Shown here piece by piece: positions 8,642 through 18,037 of a DNA stretch of 64,000 bases (position 1 is its first letter; the number at the start of each line of letters is the position of its first letter). The notes under the pieces are model-generated. The model was not told the origin of the DNA and made no database searches. It saw only the letters and a program-made list of their open reading frames with translations. This DNA is from Opitutus sp. GAS368 (GTDB taxonomy: Bacteria > Verrucomicrobiota > Verrucomicrobiia > Opitutales > Opitutaceae). A program made the translations under genes and the position numbers. The stretch is taken from assembly GCA_945903465.1 (NCBI GenBank), contig CAMDOF010000010.1:1-64000 (forward strand), read 5' to 3'.

Positions 8642-10090
8642 CTAGCGAGCAGGACTCTCCCGGAATGCCGCCAGATGCCCCGCCGTCCTGACGAAGAGCG
8701 TGTCACCTAGGGGCACGGGCGTGGCCTGCACGATTTCAGCGAGGTCATTGCGCGCCAGTATTTCCAGTCTATCGCCACTTTGAATGACCGTCACGACGCC
8801 GCGCCGCGCCGTGGCGTAAATCCGGCCGGCCGCTCCCACCAGACTGGCGTAATAGGGTCCGAGGGCGCCGAGTCGTTCTTCTTGATAGATCGGGCTGCCC
8901 GTCTTTGGATCGAGGCAGGTGAGGAGCCCACCGTCCTTTACAAGGTAGAACCGACCGAGGTAAAAGAGCGGTGAGCCGACGTAGGGCAGGCCCTTCTTGA
9001 ATCGCCACAGGACTCCGTCATCGGAAACGCGTCCTTGCGCGTCCGGCTTGACCGCGAATGCCTGATTTTCCACCCGCGCAAAAACCTCCGCCATCGTCTC
9101 CCATTCCTCGCGCTCAACAAAGCCGTTACGATTACCATCCAGATGCTTGAAGCGATCCTTCGCCGGACCCGGCGGAAGTTCACCGAAGGTGAGTTGGCCG
9201 TCCTTGTCCGCGTCGTTCGATGCAAGAATATCGTCGAATTTTCCCAACAATAAATGTTGCGGACCTTGGTCACCACCCGTGGTCCAACTCGCGGCAAACA
9301 GTACGCCATCGCCCACCACCGGCGAAGTGCACGTAACGCGGGCGAGTCCGCTGACGCGCCACCGCTCTTCGCCGGAAAAAGGATTAAGGCCTTCAAGCCA
9401 GAGCGTGCCAGGCACCACCAGATCAGTGAGACCGTCGTGCGCCCAAACGATCGGCGTACCGAAGCCTCGCCGCATCTCCGAGCGCTCAACGCGCCAGACA
9501 ACTTCACCCGTGTGTTTGTTCAGGGCGAGCAGGTGAGAATCGCCGTCCTGATCCAATAATTGGATAACGGTTTCGCCGAAGATTAGAGGGGAAGAACTCG
9601 CGCCGTATTCGGTCTGCGTTAACTTCATCGGCCGGCGCCATAATTCATTACCCGAAAAATCGTAGGCGAGGGCGCCGAATGAACCGAAATGAACATAGAT
9701 TTTTTCCCCATCAGTGGCCGGTGTCGCCGTGGCCGGATTACCGAGGGACGGATGCACCTCCTCGAGCTTCGCCGGGGCAACTTCCCGGCGCCAGATTTCA
9801 CGGCCCGAATCGCGGTCGTAGGCCAGAGTCAGTAATTTACCGCCCACGCTGCCAGTGAGAAACAGATATCGGCCCCAAATTATCGGCGACGAATTGCCCG
9901 GCGGCGAGTCGACGCGCCAGACAACATTCGTTTGCGGACCAAAATGAACGGGCGGCCGGGCATCCGCGGCCGCTACACCGAGTCCGCCGGGGCCGCGGAA
10001 TTGCGGCCAGTGGAGCTCGCCGGCAAGGGCGGGGCCGATGGGCGCGCTCGCGAGCAACAAAATGACGCCGGCGCAGCAGGGGTAACGCAT
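8642..10090 (-). CDS. Secreted PQQ-like beta-propeller protein with inserted EF-hand pair
   Basis: This 482-residue protein has a signal peptide (MRYPCCAGVILLLASAPIGP, cleavage near ALAG). Repeated propeller blades carry tryptophan-docking motifs such as DRDSGREIWRREV, DFSGNELWRRP, NKHTGEVVWRVE and NPFSGEERWRVSG. Between blades lies an insertion of about 55 residues with two EF-hand loops: residues 293-304 (DADKDGQLTFGE) and 318-329 (DGNRNGFVEREE), both with acidic or asparagine ligands at the calcium positions. It is related to BamB-type propellers, but no lipobox is seen. It is probably periplasmic. Its function is unknown; calcium-stabilised protein contact or sugar/alcohol oxidation are possibilities, though no PQQ ligand set is evident. 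Confidence 0.85.
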   Translation of the reverse strand: MRYPCCAGVILLLASAPIGPALAGELHWPQFRGPGGLGVAAADARPPVHFGPQTNVVWRVDSPPGNSSPIIWGRYLFLTGSVGGKLLTLAYDRDSGREIWRREVAPAKLEEVHPSLGNPATATPATDGEKIYVHFGSFGALAYDFSGNELWRRPMKLTQTEYGASSSPLIFGETVIQLLDQDGDSHLLALNKHTGEVVWRVERSEMRRGFGTPIVWAHDGLTDLVVPGTLWLEGLNPFSGEERWRVSGLARVTCTSPVVGDGVLFAASWTTGGDQGPQHLLLGKFDDILASNDADKDGQLTFGELPPGPAKDRFKHLDGNRNGFVEREEWETMAEVFARVENQAFAVKPDAQGRVSDDGVLWRFKKGLPYVGSPLFYLGRFYLVKDGGLLTCLDPKTGSPIYQEERLGALGPYYASLVGAAGRIYATARRGVVTVIQSGDRLEILARNDLAEIVQATPVPLGDTLFVRTAGHLAAFRESPAR

Positions 10091-10648
10091 CCCCCCAAAC
10101 AGAGACGGGCCACCCTCTGCTACGCAAGCCTGCTGGCAGGCTCAACCGATGCTTGGTTCAGACTAGACCTGCCGTTTTTTACACCCACATAAGCCCGCCC
10201 GCTTCCCCGCCACTTTCCGGCCCGGCGTCAGCGGGCAACCAGCGCCCATCCGGGCATCTGCGAATTCCTTCGCGCGCCGAATCCACCATCGGAGCAGACG
10301 ACCGCCAAAACCCCACAATACCATTGGATTCAAGGACCGGGCACTAGCGTATCCATAAAATAATGCCACTTACCCCCGCAGCCGCACCGGATTCCGCGTA
10401 CCAAGTCCGGCTTTCGATGCAAATGGCTTGAAGTGCCTGACCGCGACCACCGCCCTCCAAGAGGCCCGTCGCGAGACCGGTGGTCATTCCAACTAGGCTC
10501 CGCTCCCCGCGCCATCCCTGAAAAAATCCTGATCGAACCAGAGGAGCAAGCCGCACCGCGGTTTCAATTGCCAGAGCCGGGGGAGCCGGTTGCCGTCTGT
10601 TTCCGGTGAGAGCGTGCCTCGAAGCGCAGGACGCCTCTGGGCACGTTT
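10091..10648. other. Intergenic region, no supported gene
   Basis: This gap separates two minus-strand genes. A 102-codon minus-strand frame (10344-10652) overlaps the stop of the upstream gene by an ATGA, but its translation has no recognisable motif and I do not call it. No tRNA, repeat or clear terminator was seen. Confidence 0.5.
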
Positions 10649-12910
10649 TCACTTCATGATCGAATAGAGGCTCGCGAAATCATCCGTCCACAAAGGAGCC
10701 GTCAGATTCGCGCTCTCCGCTTTCTCGCCAACCTCCTTGATTTTCGGAGTATTCAAAAATTCTTTATTTTTAGTCACCAACATCCAGGTGGTCGCATAAA
10801 TCCACCACTCAGGTTCGTTGTCGTCGGAAATCGTCACTACATTGAGATCAAAATGCGCGGCGAGCCGCTCGACCACGGGCCGAAGATTAAGATAACGGTT
10901 GGAGATATGGATCGCCATCACCCCATCCGGCTTGATCTGGCGCAGGTAAATCGCGAAGGCCTCCTTGGTCAAAAGGTGCACGGGGATCGCATCGCTGCTG
11001 AACGCATCAAGCGCGAGCAGATCAAATTGCGGCGACGTGACGCCACGCATTTCCTTTTCCATCATCAGGCGGGCATCGCCCATAATGACATCAATGGTGG
11101 CTTGGGAGTATTCCAGATATTTAAACTCAGAGCGCGCGAGTTTTTCCACCGTCGGGTTAATTTCGTAGATCCGGAGGTAATCGCCCTTGCGTCCGTAGGT
11201 CGCCAGACTGCCCGTACCCAGACCGACCAACCCGATTCGCCGCGGACCTTCCGGGAGTTGCGCCATCGCCAAGCCAACTCCACTGGACTCGGCATAATAG
11301 GTCGTCGCCAACACCGATTTCTCCGGTTTCGTAAATTGCAGGCCATGCGTGGTCGCGCCATGAAGCAGCAAACGATAATGATCTTCCTCATCGTTGGGGT
11401 TGTAATCGAAGACCTTCAGCGTGCCGTAGAAATTACGCGAGGCACTCAACACCTTCACTGCCTCGCGCGTATTCCACTGGACGATAAAAACCGCGCCAAC
11501 CGCTACACACAAAGCCATGACAAAAACACCCATCCGCCCGTTGAACTCCGCCGACAATCGCCGAGTTTTTAGATCGAACAATAACCCTCCCACCAAAATC
11601 AAACTCGCCACGATATAAAGCACCCGATCTCGAAAAAACTCCAGCAACTCCCCGCCGTAACCGGGGCTATCGTCGAGGAGGGAACGGAGCGCTGGCAGCG
11701 CAAAAATTACCAGCAGGACACCGACCGCGGCGGCCACCACGAGTTCGCGGCTCCGGTGCCGGAAAGCGAGCACCCCCAAGGCGTAAGTCAGCAGCCAAAA
11801 GCCAAGCTGTAATTCTCGATAGTCGTTTAAAACCGCCGGCGCCACAATCGCGACCAGAAATCCACCGATGGCACCACCTGCAGAAATGAACAAAAAATAA
11901 GCCGTAAGCCGCTCGGGAGCCGGCTTGAGCCGGTAAAGTTCGCCATGGCAAACCATGCACGCGACAAAAAGCGTGGCCGTGTAACCAATAATCTGCAACC
12001 GCATCGGCGCGTCACTCCCCGCCTGCAACAACTGGCAGACCACCGCGATGCCCACCACCAACAAGCCCGTGAATAGCCCGCGATGATACCAGCGCGCATG
12101 ATCAAAACAGATAATGAACGTCAGCAAATAGAGACTTAGCGGCAGCACCCAAAGAAACGGAATGACCGCGACCTCCTGAGAAAGTTTATTGGTCGTCGCG
12201 AGTAACAAGATCGACGCGATCGCTGGCAACCCAACCCAAAGAAGTTTATCTATTACCGAGGTTGGCTCGGCGCCGGCGGTAGTCTCCGCGGCGATTGGCG
12301 CCACACTCTTCACCGCCGCGCCACTCAGTGGCTGGCGCCATACCCGCATCGCGCTATAACCGCAAAAGATCACAAAAACCACCAGGCCGCCGGACCATAG
12401 ATTGGCCTGCTCATTCCGCGCGAAACGCACCTCAAAGTAGCTCGGATAGCTCAAAAGCGCGAGGAGCGACCCCACATTGGAAAGCGCGTACAAACGGTAC
12501 GGCGACACCCCAGGGTTAGTCTGGCTAAACCATTGCTGCATGAGCGGACCCGTCGATGAGAGTACAAAATAGGGCAGCCCAATCGTTACCATTAACAATA
12601 TGAGAATTCGCCCGTTCGGTTCTCCCGATAAATCTAGTTTCCAGCTCTCCGAAGGGGTGATCGGCAGGAGCGCCAGCGATAGCCCGAGCAGCACAAAGTG
12701 CAAGACCACCTGCTGACGGGGCTTCAGGCGAGTGGACGAAAAGTGTGCATAAGCATAGCCGCCGAGCAGTACGGTTTGAAAAAACAGCAGGCACGTGGTC
12801 CAGACGCCGGGTCCCCCACCGAACCACGGAAGAATGTATTTTCCGATGAGCGGTTGAACTTGGAAAAGGAGAAAGGCGCCCGTGAAAATCGTGAGCGCAA
12901 AGGGAAGCAT
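10649..12910 (-). CDS. Polytopic membrane protein with C-terminal spermidine-synthase-like domain
   Basis: The start is placed at 12910 because the protein then begins MLPFALTIFTGAFLLFQVQP, the usual opening of this family; an in-frame start at 13000 adds 30 residues without a signal. The first 500 residues contain many hydrophobic helices (for example VWTTCLLFFQTVLLGGYAYA). The last 230 residues form a class I methyltransferase/aminopropyltransferase fold: IGLVGLGTGSLATYG (SAM-binding loop), YEINPTVEKLAR, DVIMGDARLMME and FDLLALDAFSSDAIPVHLLT. Proteins of this build are annotated as fused MFS/spermidine-synthase proteins; polyamine synthesis has rarely been shown for them. No speD or speE partner is nearby. 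Confidence 0.85.
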   Translation of the reverse strand: MLPFALTIFTGAFLLFQVQPLIGKYILPWFGGGPGVWTTCLLFFQTVLLGGYAYAHFSSTRLKPRQQVVLHFVLLGLSLALLPITPSESWKLDLSGEPNGRILILLMVTIGLPYFVLSSTGPLMQQWFSQTNPGVSPYRLYALSNVGSLLALLSYPSYFEVRFARNEQANLWSGGLVVFVIFCGYSAMRVWRQPLSGAAVKSVAPIAAETTAGAEPTSVIDKLLWVGLPAIASILLLATTNKLSQEVAVIPFLWVLPLSLYLLTFIICFDHARWYHRGLFTGLLVVGIAVVCQLLQAGSDAPMRLQIIGYTATLFVACMVCHGELYRLKPAPERLTAYFLFISAGGAIGGFLVAIVAPAVLNDYRELQLGFWLLTYALGVLAFRHRSRELVVAAAVGVLLVIFALPALRSLLDDSPGYGGELLEFFRDRVLYIVASLILVGGLLFDLKTRRLSAEFNGRMGVFVMALCVAVGAVFIVQWNTREAVKVLSASRNFYGTLKVFDYNPNDEEDHYRLLLHGATTHGLQFTKPEKSVLATTYYAESSGVGLAMAQLPEGPRRIGLVGLGTGSLATYGRKGDYLRIYEINPTVEKLARSEFKYLEYSQATIDVIMGDARLMMEKEMRGVTSPQFDLLALDAFSSDAIPVHLLTKEAFAIYLRQIKPDGVMAIHISNRYLNLRPVVERLAAHFDLNVVTISDDNEPEWWIYATTWMLVTKNKEFLNTPKIKEVGEKAESANLTAPLWTDDFASLYSIMK

Positions 12911-13192
12911 GGTTAGAAAAACGCGTTTGGCGGGTTGATGAGGAGTGAGCAGGCGGAAGATCGACCTAGGAATGACGCACGACATCCACTTACGATGCAA
13001 TGCCGAGCATTAATCAGCTCTCGGATCGCCACCGGCATTTCCCCGGGTAGCCGGATATTCGCGGCGCCCCCTGCTGACCTTGGCTGGCGAAGGGGGCTAA
13101 ACGAGGGCCACCAGCTTCGATCTTGCGCCGCCCGGAAGGGGCCCTCAACCTTTCAACGTCGTCGCACTTTCCGGTCGCGTCGCCCTCTGCGC

Positions 13193-13840
13193 ATGAAGTT
13201 CTCTCTCCTCCTCGCGATCAGCTTGCTCGGTCTGCGTCTCGTTGCACAGACGGCGGAGGCTTTGCGCTTCTCCGTCAGCCTCAAGAGTGATGAACGCTCC
13301 GCCAGCGGCTTTAACCGCCTCACCTCCGACCAGATCGCGGTGATCGATGCGTTGGTCCGCCGTGATACCGGCGCTCGTACCAGCGCCCCCTCCGAGCCGA
13401 ACGCCGGCTCGGCCAATTCCAACCGCACGTTCTCCCAGCGCCTGACCACCCAAGAGCGCGGCACCGCCGGGCTCATCTCCCTGTCTCCGTCGGAAGTCGC
13501 CCAACTCGATGCCTACGTCGATCGCCAACAAAACGCGACGCTGGCGCGTACCTTGCTCGCTCCTCCAGTCTTTCTCGCCCGCCGCACCAACCTTACCCCC
13601 ACCGAGAGAAAAACCGAACGGGAAATCCACGGAGCCTTTTCCCTTAGTTACGGCCTCGGCAGCGGCGGCTATAGTGAAAAAACCGGATCGATGCTGCTCA
13701 CCATGGAGGATCCCGCCCGCCGTTTTTCCATTTCTTTCGGCTACACTGAATCCCACGTCAAGGGCGGCCACGGCTACTACCGCGAGCCCTTCTACGAGCC
13801 GAGCCGCCCGCTTTACCCCGACGATCCACTTCGTCCGTGA
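13193..13840 (+). CDS. Small secreted protein with duplicated helical motif
   Basis: ATG 13193 gives a 215-residue protein with a signal peptide (MKFSLLLAISLLGLRLVAQ). I do not recognise a family. Two related segments are visible: RLTSDQIAVIDALVRRDTG and SLSPSEVAQLDAYVDRQQN, sharing the pattern L-S/T-x-x-x-I/V-A-x-x-D-A-x-V-x-R. The C-terminal third is rich in Gly, Ser, Tyr and aromatic residues (SLSYGLGSGGYSEKTG, ISFGYTESHVKGGHGYYREP), which could form surface beta-strands. It is divergent from the spermidine-synthase-like gene, across a 282-base region. The coding call rests on the signal peptide, frame length and repeat. Confidence 0.6.
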   Translation: MKFSLLLAISLLGLRLVAQTAEALRFSVSLKSDERSASGFNRLTSDQIAVIDALVRRDTGARTSAPSEPNAGSANSNRTFSQRLTTQERGTAGLISLSPSEVAQLDAYVDRQQNATLARTLLAPPVFLARRTNLTPTERKTEREIHGAFSLSYGLGSGGYSEKTGSMLLTMEDPARRFSISFGYTESHVKGGHGYYREPFYEPSRPLYPDDPLRP

Positions 13841-14368
13841 CCAGACCGGCACCTCCTCGCCGTTGGCTCTAGCCGAAGCGCCCAGCGGCCGTTCGTTGCC
13901 CGCCCGCCCACGGACCACTTTTTTCAAATAAAGAGCAAGCTACGCCACCCCAAATGGGGGGATGGGCGGGAGGAACGTCGCGGGCCATCGCATATCCTTG
14001 GGGACCAACCCGAAGCCACGCAAGAACCGGCGTCCCGGCGCCGTGGCTCTCCGTCGAAACGGCCACGCGGCCTGGCCGGCCCAATCTACCGAGGCACACG
14101 CTCGCGCCACACGTCGTTGGCCCTGCTTTGCATCCTACCCGGCAATCGTATTCCGGGGGACAACGTGAACGCTTCAGACCAGAAGATTACAGTGTAAGCC
14201 GGACCCGGCGCGAGCGGCCAAAAGGCCGCTGTCGCCCCACTCTCGCCAGCCTCACCGGCTCCTGCCCGTCTGGCGGTATTCCCGGCATCGCTCGAAATTA
14301 TTTGTGCAGTCGAGGAACCCTCGTACCCTCCGCCGGATGTCGCCACACGTAATAACGAAACCCAATTG
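13841..14368. other. Intergenic region, no supported gene
   Basis: Open frames here have no motif and a non-coding appearance. A small hairpin (14213-14219 pairing with 14224-14230, AAAA loop) is present but lacks a T-run. Nothing else was recognised. Confidence 0.5.
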
Positions 14369-15688
14369 ATGATTTCATCATTGGAAGCATTTCTCGAAAT
14401 TGCCCTCGTGCTCGCCCTCGTTGCGGCCAACGGGCTCTTCGTTGCAGCTGAATTCGCGTTGGTCAAAGTTCGTGCCAGCCAGCTCCGACCGATGACGAAA
14501 GCCGGCGGCTGGAGAGTGAAATTCGCCCTCAAGGCCATCGATAACCTCGATTCCGCGCTCTCCGCCAGCCAACTCGGCATCACCCTCGCCAGTCTCGGTC
14601 TCGGCTGGGTCGGGGAACCCTTCGTGGCTCGCCGCCTGACCCCTTGGCTAATCGACGCCGGCGTCACGGACCCAACCGTCATCCACTCTATCTCGTTCAC
14701 GGTCGCCTTTGTTCTCATTACATTTCTTCACATCGTTTTCGGCGAACAGGCGCCCAAAATGCTCGCCATCCAACACGCTAAACCAGTGACGCTCTGGCTC
14801 GCCGCGCCACTGATCGTCTTTCACTTCATCTTCTTTCCATTCATCTGGCTACTGAACGAGTCCGCTAATCGTCTGCTTAAATGGATCGGGTTAAAGGCGA
14901 CCTCCGAGTCTGAACACGCCTTCAGCCCCGAGGAACTTGAATACGTCTTCAGTGGAGCGCGCCATTCCCACCCAGGCGATGCCCTCATCAACCGATTAAT
15001 GGTCCGGGCGGTTCGCCTCCGCACCGTCACGGCCCAGCAAGTCATGCGGCCGCGCGATCAAATCGTCGCTCTCTGGCTGGATCGCCCACTCGACGAGAGC
15101 CTCCGGCAGGCGCAGACAGCCGGCTTCAGCCGTTTTCCGGTCTGCCAGGGCTCTCTCGACAACATCCGCGGTATCGTCCTCGTCCGCGAGTGGCTCTGGC
15201 AGACGATCGCACTCGGCCCCGAGGCCGCGTTTGAACCACTCATCAGACCACCCTTAACGTTCACCCTGAAGACTCCGATCCACACCATGATCGAGCTCTT
15301 CCGCACCTCCCGCGTCCACCTCGCCATCGTCCTCGATGACGATCTTAAAACCGCGGGGATCGTCAGCTTTGAGGACGTTCTCGAGGAAATCGTTGGTGAT
15401 ATTCGCGACGAATTTGATCTCGGCCGAGGCCCCGTCTTCGAACAGTCGGCTACGGCCATTGACGTGAGCGGACTTTTTAGTATGCGCGAACTCCAGGCGG
15501 AAACTGGCTGGGCGTTCGAGTGGCTACCGCGAGAAACCGTCGCGAACTGGGCCGAGCGCCAACAGGGCAAACCACTCAAACGCGGCGAGAGTTTCACTTT
15601 CGGCGATTTTAGCGTCACCGCTATTGATGTTAGCTCCGAACGCGTGCGACGCATGCGCGTCGAGCGGCTGCCCGCCGAAACCAAATAA
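14369..15688 (+). CDS. CNNM/HlyC-CorC family membrane protein with CBS pair
   Basis: The start is ATG 14369, with a TTG one codon upstream as the alternative. The order is a CNNM transmembrane domain with about four helices (first helix EIALVLALVAANGLFVAAEF; then LDSALSASQLGITLASLGLG and VIHSISFTVAFVLITFLHIV), a CBS-domain pair (from QQVMRPRDQIVALWLDRPLD to IVSFEDVLEEIVGDIRDEFD), and a C-terminal transporter-associated domain (GESFTFGDFSVTAIDV). At 439 residues it is full length. Relatives are implicated in magnesium or cobalt export and were historically called haemolysins. It would act in the inner membrane, gated by nucleotide binding to the CBS pair. It is probably transcribed alone, with htpG 195 bases downstream. 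Confidence 0.9.
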   Translation: MISSLEAFLEIALVLALVAANGLFVAAEFALVKVRASQLRPMTKAGGWRVKFALKAIDNLDSALSASQLGITLASLGLGWVGEPFVARRLTPWLIDAGVTDPTVIHSISFTVAFVLITFLHIVFGEQAPKMLAIQHAKPVTLWLAAPLIVFHFIFFPFIWLLNESANRLLKWIGLKATSESEHAFSPEELEYVFSGARHSHPGDALINRLMVRAVRLRTVTAQQVMRPRDQIVALWLDRPLDESLRQAQTAGFSRFPVCQGSLDNIRGIVLVREWLWQTIALGPEAAFEPLIRPPLTFTLKTPIHTMIELFRTSRVHLAIVLDDDLKTAGIVSFEDVLEEIVGDIRDEFDLGRGPVFEQSATAIDVSGLFSMRELQAETGWAFEWLPRETVANWAERQQGKPLKRGESFTFGDFSVTAIDVSSERVRRMRVERLPAETK

Positions 15689-15883
15689 TTACCACGGCGA
15701 CCTCGAAAGTTCTTTAAAGCAGCCAACCGAAATTTTTAAAAAAACGCCCCTCCACGCTTCACGGCCCTTCGAGAAAATCCATCACCCGCCCTTCCGCCGC
15801 TTGATTTTTTCCCCAGCCTGCTAAATTAAACCAGCCTGCGCGGGCCTCGCCTCGCGCCCCTTCTTCAAACGCAACCTCACTCT

Positions 15884-17725
15884 ATGTCCACCACCACTCC
15901 GCAAAAATTCGAGTTCCAAGCCGAAATCAAGCAGCTGCTCGATATCGTCATCCACTCTCTTTACACAGAGAAGGAAATCTTCGTGCGTGAGCTCGTCTCG
16001 AATGCCGCCGACGCTTTAGAGAAATTCCGCCACCTCCAACTGACCGAAAAAAATATCTTCGAGGACTCCCGCGAACTCGAAATCAACGTCACCACCGACG
16101 ACAAAGCGAAGACGATCACGATCCAAGACGCTGGCGTCGGCATGACGCGCGGCGAGCTCGTCGAGAATCTCGGTACCATCGCACACTCGGGCTCCAAGTC
16201 ATTTCTAAAAGCCCTCGGCGAAGGCGGCGCGAAAAACTCCAACCTGATCGGGCAATTCGGCGTCGGCTTTTACTCGGCCTTCATGGTCGCAAAATCCGTC
16301 AAGGTCTACACGCACTCATGGAAGCAAGACGAGCCCGGTCACGTGTGGTCGAGCGATGGTTCCGGCAGTTATGAGATCGAGCCCGCCGCCGACCAAAACC
16401 GCGGCGCGAAAATCGTCATTGAGCTCAAAGATGACTGCGCTGAATTTTCTCAAGACTGGAAGATCAAGGAGATCGTGGAGCGTTACAGCGCGTTCGTGTC
16501 TTTTCCGATTAATCTCAACGGCAAGCGGGTTAACACCATCCAAGCCCTTTGGCTACGCTCGAAGAATGAGATTAAAGAGGAGGAGTACACGGAGTTCTAC
16601 AAGTTTCAGTCTCACGCTTACGACGAACCCCGTCTGCGCCTCCACTTCAGTGCCGACGCGCCGCTCACCATTAACGCGCTCCTGTTCGTCCCCAAAGAAA
16701 ATACCGAAAAGCTGGGGATGTCGCGCCTCGAACCCGCTGTCTCGCTCTACTGCCGGAAAGTGCTGATCGACGCCAAGCCCAAAGACATCCTCCCCGAGTG
16801 GCTGCGTTTCCTCAAGGGCGTGGTCGATAGCGAGGATCTTCCCCTAAATATCTCTCGCGAGACGATGCAGGACAAATCGCTCATCGAGAAATTAAACAAA
16901 GTAATCACCAAGCGGTTTCTCAAGTTCCTCGACGAGGAGTCCAAGAATCGTCCCGAGGCCTATGCTGAATTTTATGCGGAGTTCGGCCATTTCCTTAAAG
17001 AGGGCGCCGCCCTCGATTTCACGCACAAGGAGTCTCTCACCAAGCTGCTCCGTTTCGAATCGTCGCTCACCGAAAAAGGCAAGACCACCTCGCTGACCGA
17101 TTACGTCACTCGCCTCGGTTCCGAACAAAAAGAGATTTACTATCTCAACGGGCCGAACCGCGCCTCCATCGAGTCCGGCCCGTACCTCGAAGGGCTCAAG
17201 GCCCGCAACCTCGAGGTGCTCTTCTGCTACGAGCCGGTCGATGAGTACGTGATGAACAACGTCCGCGAATTCGATGGTAAGAAATTGACCGCGGCCGATC
17301 ACGCCGATCTCAAATTATCCGACCTACCGAAGCCGGACGGCGCACTCGGCGAAGACGCCGTCAAGAGCCTGACCACTTGGCTGAAAGCTACCTTGGGCGA
17401 ACGCGTCGCTGAAGTTAAAACGAGCGATCGCTTGGTCGACTCACCCGTGCTGGCCCTCAATGCCGACAAATTCACGTCCCCCCACATGCGCCGCATGATG
17501 AAGGCCATGAACAAGGAGGGCGCCGACAGTCCCGTGCGCGTTAACTTGGAAATCAATCCACGCCACGCCGTAATCAAACGCCTTTTCGAGACCCACACCG
17601 CCAACCCCGAGCGGGCTACGCTGGTCGCTGAGCAGTTGCTCGATAACGCTTTGATCGGTGCCGGTCTGCTGGATGACACGACGGCCATGGTCGCACGTCT
17701 CAACAAGCTGCTGGAAAGCGTCTGA
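15884..17725 (+). CDS. htpG: Hsp90-family chaperone HtpG
   Basis: The 613-residue product has all hallmarks of bacterial Hsp90: an N-terminal GHKL ATPase with EIFVRELVSNAADALEK (catalytic Glu and nucleotide-binding Asn), DAGVGMTRGELVENLGTIAH and LIGQFGVGFYSAFMV; a middle domain with GVVDSEDLPLNISRETMQ; and a C-terminal dimerisation domain ending LIGAGLLDDTTAMVARLNKL. It is a cytosolic ATP-dependent client-folding chaperone. I looked for a CIRCE element (TTAGCACTC-N9-GAGTGCTAA) upstream and saw none, so HrcA control is not supported here. A strong hairpin follows 14 bases after the stop. Confidence 0.97.
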   Translation: MSTTTPQKFEFQAEIKQLLDIVIHSLYTEKEIFVRELVSNAADALEKFRHLQLTEKNIFEDSRELEINVTTDDKAKTITIQDAGVGMTRGELVENLGTIAHSGSKSFLKALGEGGAKNSNLIGQFGVGFYSAFMVAKSVKVYTHSWKQDEPGHVWSSDGSGSYEIEPAADQNRGAKIVIELKDDCAEFSQDWKIKEIVERYSAFVSFPINLNGKRVNTIQALWLRSKNEIKEEEYTEFYKFQSHAYDEPRLRLHFSADAPLTINALLFVPKENTEKLGMSRLEPAVSLYCRKVLIDAKPKDILPEWLRFLKGVVDSEDLPLNISRETMQDKSLIEKLNKVITKRFLKFLDEESKNRPEAYAEFYAEFGHFLKEGAALDFTHKESLTKLLRFESSLTEKGKTTSLTDYVTRLGSEQKEIYYLNGPNRASIESGPYLEGLKARNLEVLFCYEPVDEYVMNNVREFDGKKLTAADHADLKLSDLPKPDGALGEDAVKSLTTWLKATLGERVAEVKTSDRLVDSPVLALNADKFTSPHMRRMMKAMNKEGADSPVRVNLEINPRHAVIKRLFETHTANPERATLVAEQLLDNALIGAGLLDDTTAMVARLNKLLESV

Positions 17726-17738
17726 GTCAGACGACGCC

Positions 17739-17763
17739 GGAGCATGGCCTCTCGCCATGCTCC
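17739..17763 (+). terminator. Hairpin after htpG
   Basis: A perfect 10-bp stem (17739-17748 with 17754-17763) and 5-base loop begins 14 bases after the htpG stop. No T-run follows, so termination may be inefficient or Rho-assisted. The rest of the 312-base convergent gap 17726-18037 shows no gene. Confidence 0.45.
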
Positions 17764-18037
17764 CAAGCGCGAGTCGATGCGGATATCAACCGCTCCCTTC
17801 TTCACCCCTCAGCCCAAGTTCAGGCCGGAGGGACGGAGAGAAAACTTATCATGCGGGGAGGCCCGACCCGACCGCGCACGCTTCGGTTCAACCTCGCCCT
17901 CCGCCACGCCACAACGGACTCAAGCGGGCCAGCGCTCGCCCCAAGTTCCGCGCCAGCCGTGCAAGCCCCGCTCCGCAATTGAAGGTCACGCACCTCCGCG
18001 ACCTTTGCCCCATCATCCCCTGCGCCACCGCAACGAA

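Noticed and set aside
10344-10652. 102-codon minus-strand frame with ATGA overlap to the spermidine-synthase-like gene
   Set aside because: The overlap is attractive, but the translation has no recognisable domain, signal or normal composition; too weak to call.
15689-15883. CIRCE heat-shock operator before htpG
   Set aside because: No TTAGCACTC-N9-GAGTGCTAA or close variant was found in the upstream region.
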